A program made the position numbers and the translations under genes. 37,150 bases of DNA, taken from NCBI GenBank assembly GCA_902363675.1, contig CABJAV010000027.1, positions 1-37,150 of the forward strand. Direction: 5' to 3'. The DNA comes from Lachnospiraceae bacterium (GTDB lineage Bacteria > Bacillota > Clostridia > Lachnospirales > Lachnospiraceae). Positions 33,074 through 37,150 of the stretch are shown here, in pieces. The notes under the pieces were generated by a model. That model saw only the letters and a list, made by a program, of their open reading frames with translations, made no database searches and had not been told where the DNA came from. Positions within the stretch are counted from its first letter, which is position 1. Each line of letters begins with the position of its first letter.

Positions 33074-34510
33074 TCACTTGTACATCGCTATATATCTTCT
33101 TATTTCTTTTGCATCATAATCAAACTCATTTTCAAATATAAATGGTGAATGAGTAACTGTTAGTAATAAATCACAATTTTCTGTACGCATAATATCTGGC
33201 AACAACATTTTCTGCCATTGAAGTGATAATGATAATTCTGGTTCATCAATAATAACTATACTTTTTTCATCACTTTCAAGATATAATTTAGAAAAAAGAG
33301 ATACAATCTGTTTTTCACCAGATGATAGTTGTGTTAGTTGAATAATATCTTTCTTTTCACCAAACTCATTGTCTAAAAAAATATCAAGATTTAATGTACT
33401 TTGATTATAATTGAAATGTTTATTAATAAGGTACTTATTACATGTATTAGCAAACTTTTTTATTCTATCATCGTATGCCTTTTGCAATTCATAATTATCT
33501 ATAAGTTTATTAATCAAATTCCACAGATACAAATAATCGTATTCCCTAATTTCCCCGCTGCTTACCAAATCTAAAATCTTTTTCTTATAAGGTTCTTCTA
33601 TTTCCTTTCCCACTCGATCTAGCACTATTTTAACAGTATTAAAATCAAGATTTGTATATGCACGCTTACTATAATTTTCTTCTAATGGATTTTTTCCATC
33701 TGCATATTGCTTCAAAAGTACTCCCGTCATTTCTGTAAAGCCCTCCATTGCAAGTGAACGAATCTTTTCCAAAATTCTATCAATAGAAGTCTGAACATCC
33801 GACATTCCAAACCTAATTAATAATTCTGCTTTATTCAGCTCTTCATTTCTAAGATTTAATGATGCAAAATCATCTTCTATTCTACGATACGTCGGTAAAT
33901 AAATAATTCTATGCGAAACATCTGATGATATAGCCTTTATTAACTCTAACACATTGTTTTTATTTCCTTTTCGCTTGTTTTTAGTAAAAATTTCTTTATC
34001 ATTAATGTAATGTCTAATTTGATTTCTCGCCACGTTTACTGGCATGTCTAATGTTCTGGCAAGCTCATAGGTTATTTTTTCCCACTTACGTTCAATATCA
34101 TCTTCAGACGTCATGTCATCATATCGTAAAATAATATTTTCAATAATATCCGTCGTATACAGCTCTCGATCTCTATAATACTTGTAGGAAGATCCCCTTT
34201 TGCTCCTGTTATATTCGTTGATATCTGCAATAGAAATTGTATGGATTTTAGAATCACTTCTAAATTTTATCTTTATCTCAGAAAATTGAATGTCAGCTAA
34301 TTTCGAAAATTTCTTTTCTAACACATAATATATACAATTCAATATAGTTGTCTTTCCTAATCCATTTTCCCCAATAAAAATATTTACCTGTTTATCAAAA
34401 GGGATTTCAATATTGTATCTATCAAAAAGTCCAACAATACTTATATACTCCAAATTTGTTTCATTCACTCCATTAAATACCCTCGTTTCAAACAAACTAT
34501 CGTATTTCAT
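33074..34510 (-). CDS. ariA: AriA (ABC-type ATPase sensor), PARIS system 2
   Basis: This is a 478-residue AAA_15-type ATPase. Walker A is IGENGLGKTTILN (about 46-58), the signature is LSSGEKQIVSLF, Walker B is IVIIDEPELSLS and the H-loop is TVTHSP. A long helical insert separates the two halves. AriA forms the scaffold that holds AriB and recognises the trigger. It shares architecture but little sequence outside the ATPase motifs with the AriA-like protein at 22530, so the two systems are not recent duplicates. The gene starts ATG at 34510 with AGGAGGG upstream. Confidence 0.85.
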   Translation of the reverse strand: MKYDSLFETRVFNGVNETNLEYISIVGLFDRYNIEIPFDKQVNIFIGENGLGKTTILNCIYYVLEKKFSKLADIQFSEIKIKFRSDSKIHTISIADINEYNRSKRGSSYKYYRDRELYTTDIIENIILRYDDMTSEDDIERKWEKITYELARTLDMPVNVARNQIRHYINDKEIFTKNKRKGNKNNVLELIKAISSDVSHRIIYLPTYRRIEDDFASLNLRNEELNKAELLIRFGMSDVQTSIDRILEKIRSLAMEGFTEMTGVLLKQYADGKNPLEENYSKRAYTNLDFNTVKIVLDRVGKEIEEPYKKKILDLVSSGEIREYDYLYLWNLINKLIDNYELQKAYDDRIKKFANTCNKYLINKHFNYNQSTLNLDIFLDNEFGEKKDIIQLTQLSSGEKQIVSLFSKLYLESDEKSIVIIDEPELSLSLQWQKMLLPDIMRTENCDLLLTVTHSPFIFENEFDYDAKEIRRYIAMYK

Positions 34511-34670
34511 TATATGCCCTCCTATCAGATTTTATACTACATATAAACAATATTATCACACAACAAATTTCAAAGCAATTTTTGATAGAATATTTTTCCA
34601 ACTCACATTTCTAACCTGCTTTTATATTATTTTAATTATATATCCAATAATTTTATTGAACAATAAAAAA

Positions 34671-34686
34671 GACAGCCAAAGCTGCC
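34671..34686 (-). terminator. Terminator of the 25-codon mini-gene
   Basis: On the minus strand GGCAGC-TTTG-GCTGTC is followed by TTTTTT. It begins 11 bases after the mini-gene's stop and would end its transcript before the AriA gene. Confidence 0.7.
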
Positions 34687-34696
34687 AATTTTCATT

Positions 34697-34774
34697 TTAT
34701 AATTTTAAATCTATCCAACTATCCTTCAATAAATCGTATACCCATAAATCTGTTTTAACTTCTTTTTTTGCCAT
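34697..34774 (-). CDS. 25-residue mini-gene resembling the N-terminus of a type I DNA methylase
   Basis: The peptide is MAKKEVKTDLWVYDLLKDSW ending IDLKL. The first 16 residues match, as I recall it, the start of HsdM-like N-6 DNA methylases (MAKKEVKTDLWVYDLLKE...). AAAGGAG lies 10 bases before the ATG and an intrinsic terminator follows the stop. It therefore looks like a complete expressed unit, not a random ORF. Most likely it is the remnant of a deleted restriction-modification operon that once preceded or included the PARIS genes; a functional peptide is possible. The rest of 34511-35255 holds an inverted repeat and an istA relic. Confidence 0.45.
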   Translation of the reverse strand: MAKKEVKTDLWVYDLLKDSWIDLKL

Positions 34775-34900
34775 CTATAACTATCTCCTTTGTCAATTTA
34801 TATAAACTGCACAAAGTACAACTCTGAACGTAAATATATAGAGAATATTTTACCATAAAATCGTACCTTCTGCACTATCTTTTTTTCGCTACACGCCTTG

Positions 34901-34964
34901 CCTAAAATGAAATTTTAAATTCCACTGCCCTACAGGGAGGTAGAATTTAAAATTTCATTTTAGG
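34901..34964. repeat. Perfect 22-bp inverted repeat around a 20-base loop
   Basis: CCTAAAATGAAATTTTAAAT and two further bases (34901-34922) are exactly inverted at 34943-34964. The loop contains a second small stem (CCCT/AGGG). The right arm coincides with the end of the istA-like relic. It is A/T-rich and has no T-run, so it is not a normal terminator. Confidence 0.85.
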
Positions 34965-35054
34965 TTTCAATACTTCTGCTGCCTTAATAGATACTTTCTT
35001 ATGCAAAAACGCTTTATCTACGCTATAATAAGCATTGTCAAAGCGTACGTGGAC
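34947..35054 (-). pseudogene. IS21-family transposase (IstA-like) fragment
   Basis: The minus strand reads VHVRFDNAYYSVDKAFLHKK and on to VSIKAAEVLKPKMKF before TAA. The pattern FDNAYYSV...KKVSIKA is the C-terminal beta-barrel region of IstA/Mu-type transposases. The rest of the gene and istB are absent. Confidence 0.5.
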
Positions 35055-35255
35055 GTTGCTTTGTAAACTTCAGACACAGCATCTTTCATCCATACCCCTC
35101 CACTATCATTTCTTTGTAGCGTTATCTATACCATACTCTTATAAATATCGTTTATCAAGCATATTTTTCTAAAATGACAATTCGCGCACACAATTGAATT
35201 AACTTATTAAAGTTTATGTATCTGAAAAAACCGGCTTAACACCGGCTTCTTCTCT

Positions 35256-36210
35256 CTACTCCACCGCAAGCCCTTCCTCCCGGATCACCTGCACCATCTC
35301 ATCCACATACTTCGCGCACAACTCATCACTCTGTGCCTCAACCATCACACGGATCACCGGCTCCGTACCGCTCTCACGCAGAAGGATTCTTCCATCCTCA
35401 CCCAAAGCGGTGCTAATCCGATCCTTCTCCGCCTGCACACGCGCATTGCCGGTAACCACAGCCTTGTCCTCAACCTTCACATTCTTCAAAAGCTGCGGGT
35501 ACATCTGCATCCCCCTGCACAGCGTGCCGAGGCTCTGCTTCTTCTCCAGAATCACCTCCATCAGCATCAATGCCGTAAGGATTCCATTTCCGGTCGTCGC
35601 ATGCTTACTGAAAATGATATGTCCGGACTGCTCTCCGCCGAGCACATATCCGTTGGCAACCATCGCCTCATTGACATACTTATCGCCAATCGTGGTCACA
35701 CATACCCCAATGCCCTCGCGCTTCATCGCTTTGAACAATCCCATGTTGGACATGATCGTGGCAACCACCGTATTATTCTGCAGACGGCCACATTCCTTCA
35801 GATACTTCCCACAGACATACAGGATATAATCCCCGTGCACTTCCATACCGTTCTCATCCACGGCAATACACCGATCCGCATCTCCATCAAACGCAAATCC
35901 GCAATCCAGATTCTTCTCCCGGACAAGTCTCTGCAGATTCTCGATATGTGTCGATCCACATCCCATATTGATGTTGGTACCGTCCGGCTCATTGCCAACC
36001 ACATATGTTTTGGCGCCAAGCGCATCAAACACACTCTTTGCAATATTAAACGTACTTCCGTTGGAACAATCCAGCCCCACGCGCATGCCATCGTAAGATC
36101 TGGCAGCCAGATAAATCACGGACTACATATGCCACACTTGGCGTAGTGGTAACATGCAGCAAAAATGCATCTGCTCGGGATACCATAATATCGGCAAACA
36201 GTACCCCATT
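35256..36210 (-). pseudogene. glmM: glmM (phosphoglucosamine mutase) relic, copy 2
   Basis: The 287-codon open frame (35256-36119) reads RSYDGMRVGLDCSNGSTFNI, then AFDGDADRCIAVDENG (metal-binding DGD) and LRESGTEPVIRVMVEAQ (phosphate-binding), which are domains 2 to 4 of GlmM. Domain 1 with the active-site serine is missing. Just upstream, in a different frame, ADAFLLHVTTTPSVAYVVRD survives from domain 1, so a deletion of about 250 bases removed the catalytic part. GlmM is essential for peptidoglycan precursor synthesis, so an intact copy must exist elsewhere. A terminator-like sequence with CCGG repeats lies at 35230-35250. Confidence 0.8.
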
Positions 36211-36212
36211 TA

Positions 36213-36431
36213 TGCTACAGGTATCAGGCCAACCGTGCTTTTGTGATCGGACGCATAAAACGTATCCTGCCCAAAATCCTATGCGGTATCCTGAAACTGC
36301 CTTCCATTGATCTGCTGTTTCAGGATTCTCTTCGCTGTCGCTTCCAGATCATACCGGGACGATCATTCCGCCGGAAGAAAAATAAGACAAAGGGAAGAAC
36401 TCATTTCAATAACCAAAAAGCAGCTTTCTGA
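36213..36431 (+). pseudogene. Basic C-terminal fragment, possibly a transposase relic
   Basis: The plus strand reads CYRYQANRAFVIGRIKRILP, continues through FQDSLRCRFQIIPGRSFRRK and ends KGRTHFNNQKAAF before TGA. It has no start with a ribosome binding site. The very basic tail and location next to other debris suggest a transposase C-terminus, but I cannot name the family. The rest of the 36120-36652 gap holds the domain-1 remnant of glmM, unassigned sequence and the hairpin at 36587. Confidence 0.35.
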
Positions 36432-36586
36432 CCATTGTTTTTTCTGGAGCTTGCCGCAGTCCTTATTAAAGTGCGCTTATTTTTAGCTCAGCTACGGTCC
36501 CAGTCTGGTGCCGCCCAAGATTTTTCGAATATGCTTTTCCGATTTGTGGATTGATTTTCTTAAGTTGACGCTAGGTTGACCACATT

Positions 36587-36606
36587 GGGGTCAGACCCCT
36601 TTTATT
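36587..36606 (+). repeat. GGGGTCAGACCCC-TTTT hairpin, second copy
   Basis: This is the same 13-base palindromic unit and T-tail (TTTTATTT) as at 31990-32007, in the same orientation. Both copies lie on the upstream side of a glmM relic. The motif resembles short palindromic repeats linked to REP-associated transposases; this link is from memory. Confidence 0.65.
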
Positions 36607-36652
36607 TTAAAGTTGGTGTATATTATCTGTCTGTTTTCATAAATAAATCATT

Positions 36653-37063
36653 CTACCATATCCCTTTTAACAAATAAATTACAATACCCCAATATTTTTT
36701 GAATAGCCCTATGTATCCTGCTTTATGTTTTCTAAAATAATTAATAACCGAAATAATAAAATACGACACCACTTGAACCGGTAAACTCAAAATGTAAAAC
36801 AAAATCAGTATAATTCCTCCCGATGCAAGGATTTTCAAAAACTGCATTAATATATTTGACTCATCATTATAATTCATTAAGCTGATAAACGTATTAGCTA
36901 TTATCGTAAAATTCAATGGAAGCTCCTGTATCTTCATTCCCGTAATAGTAAAACAGAATCCCATCACGGTGATAATAAATCCTAATGGTAAAAACGATAC
37001 CTTAAGAAATTCCATATTATTTTTCAACACCTTATTATAATATGATTTGAGGGTCAAAACCAC
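36653..37063 (-). CDS. Small membrane protein, unidentified
   Basis: This is a 136-residue protein with two clear membrane segments (FLPLGFIITVMGFCFTITGM and IIANTFISL/ILASGGIILILFYILSL) and a basic C-terminal tail. I do not recognise the family. The start is uncertain: the GTG at 37063 lacks a good ribosome binding site, and an ATG at 37015 has AAGGTG about 13 bases upstream. It stands alone at the window edge. From 37064 to 37150 I see only A/T-rich sequence. Confidence 0.55.
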   Translation of the reverse strand: MVLTLKSYYNKVLKNNMEFLKVSFLPLGFIITVMGFCFTITGMKIQELPLNFTIIANTFISLMNYNDESNILMQFLKILASGGIILILFYILSLPVQVVSYFIISVINYFRKHKAGYIGLFKKYWGIVIYLLKGIW

Positions 37064-37150
37064 CTCGTAAAAAACGGTTTGTACCTTGAAAATTTCACAT
37101 AAACGATTTTAAATTAAAAAATGGGATTTTATACGTGCTATTCCGTGTAT

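Noticed and set aside
35018..35089. Minus-strand 23-codon frame MKDAVSEVYKATSTYALTML with GGAGG upstream
   Set aside because: The neighbouring frame of the same strand reads as an IstA transposase fragment with better family resemblance, so this is probably a shadow of the relic.
1..37150. CRISPR arrays, rRNA and tRNA genes
   Set aside because: No regularly spaced repeats, no tRNA-like cloverleaf with GGTTCGAATCC-type arm and no rRNA sequence were seen on either strand.

Overview
The window looks like a low-GC Firmicute chromosome, most likely a gut Lachnospiraceae (Clostridia). The reasons are A/T-rich genes with strong AAAGGAGG-type ribosome binding sites, a Tn1549-type mobilisation gene set, and many secreted or zinc-ribbon proteins typical of that group. 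No rRNA, tRNA or CRISPR array was seen. It is an accessory region: a graveyard and workshop of mobile elements and defence genes rather than core genome.

Layout. (a) 1-2712: the end of an integrative element, with an XRE-type repressor (cut by the window edge), a tyrosine integrase and one unidentified gene. (b) About 2785-9300: a GC-rich integrative mobilisable element of Tn1549-like ancestry (candidate oriT, MobC, relaxase, VLPT protein, replication initiator, DnaC-like loader, TnpW, large serine recombinase) with no type IV secretion genes. (c) 9321-11440: a Wadjet remnant (JetA complete, JetB truncated close to the element's right end; JetC and JetD absent). (d) 11560-18409: chromosomal genes of uncertain role (pRiA4b/SEC-C protein, NYN-LOTUS protein, VWA membrane protein, two secreted proteins) plus a deleted superoxide-dismutase-like pseudogene. 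(e) 18869-29731: a defence-rich stretch with an AAA-ATPase/PD-(D/E)XK protein, a first PARIS-like pair (AriA/AriB-like) between two nearly identical IS4-type relics, a small convergent locus that looks like a type I toxin-antitoxin, a three-gene operon whose main protein carries an RX4H HEPN-like motif and zinc ribbons, and a Panacea-antitoxin/MqsR-like toxin pair under a consensus promoter. (f) 29846-31197: an IS3-family insertion sequence lying against a broken glmM copy. (g) 32119-34510: a second PARIS-like pair, bracketed by two degraded glmM copies in direct orientation, with an istA relic and a 25-codon mini-gene resembling the start of a type I restriction methylase. (h) The far end holds an unidentified remnant, a repeated GGGGTCAGACCCC hairpin and a small membrane protein.

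How it fits together: two ABC-ATPase/TOPRIM defence pairs, a Wadjet relic, a HEPN-like operon and two toxin-antitoxin loci share one island. Repeated transposase and glmM debris brackets both PARIS-like pairs as direct repeats, so the cassettes could be gained, lost or amplified by homologous recombination. Family assignments come from reading motifs and recalled family patterns; no database search was run.
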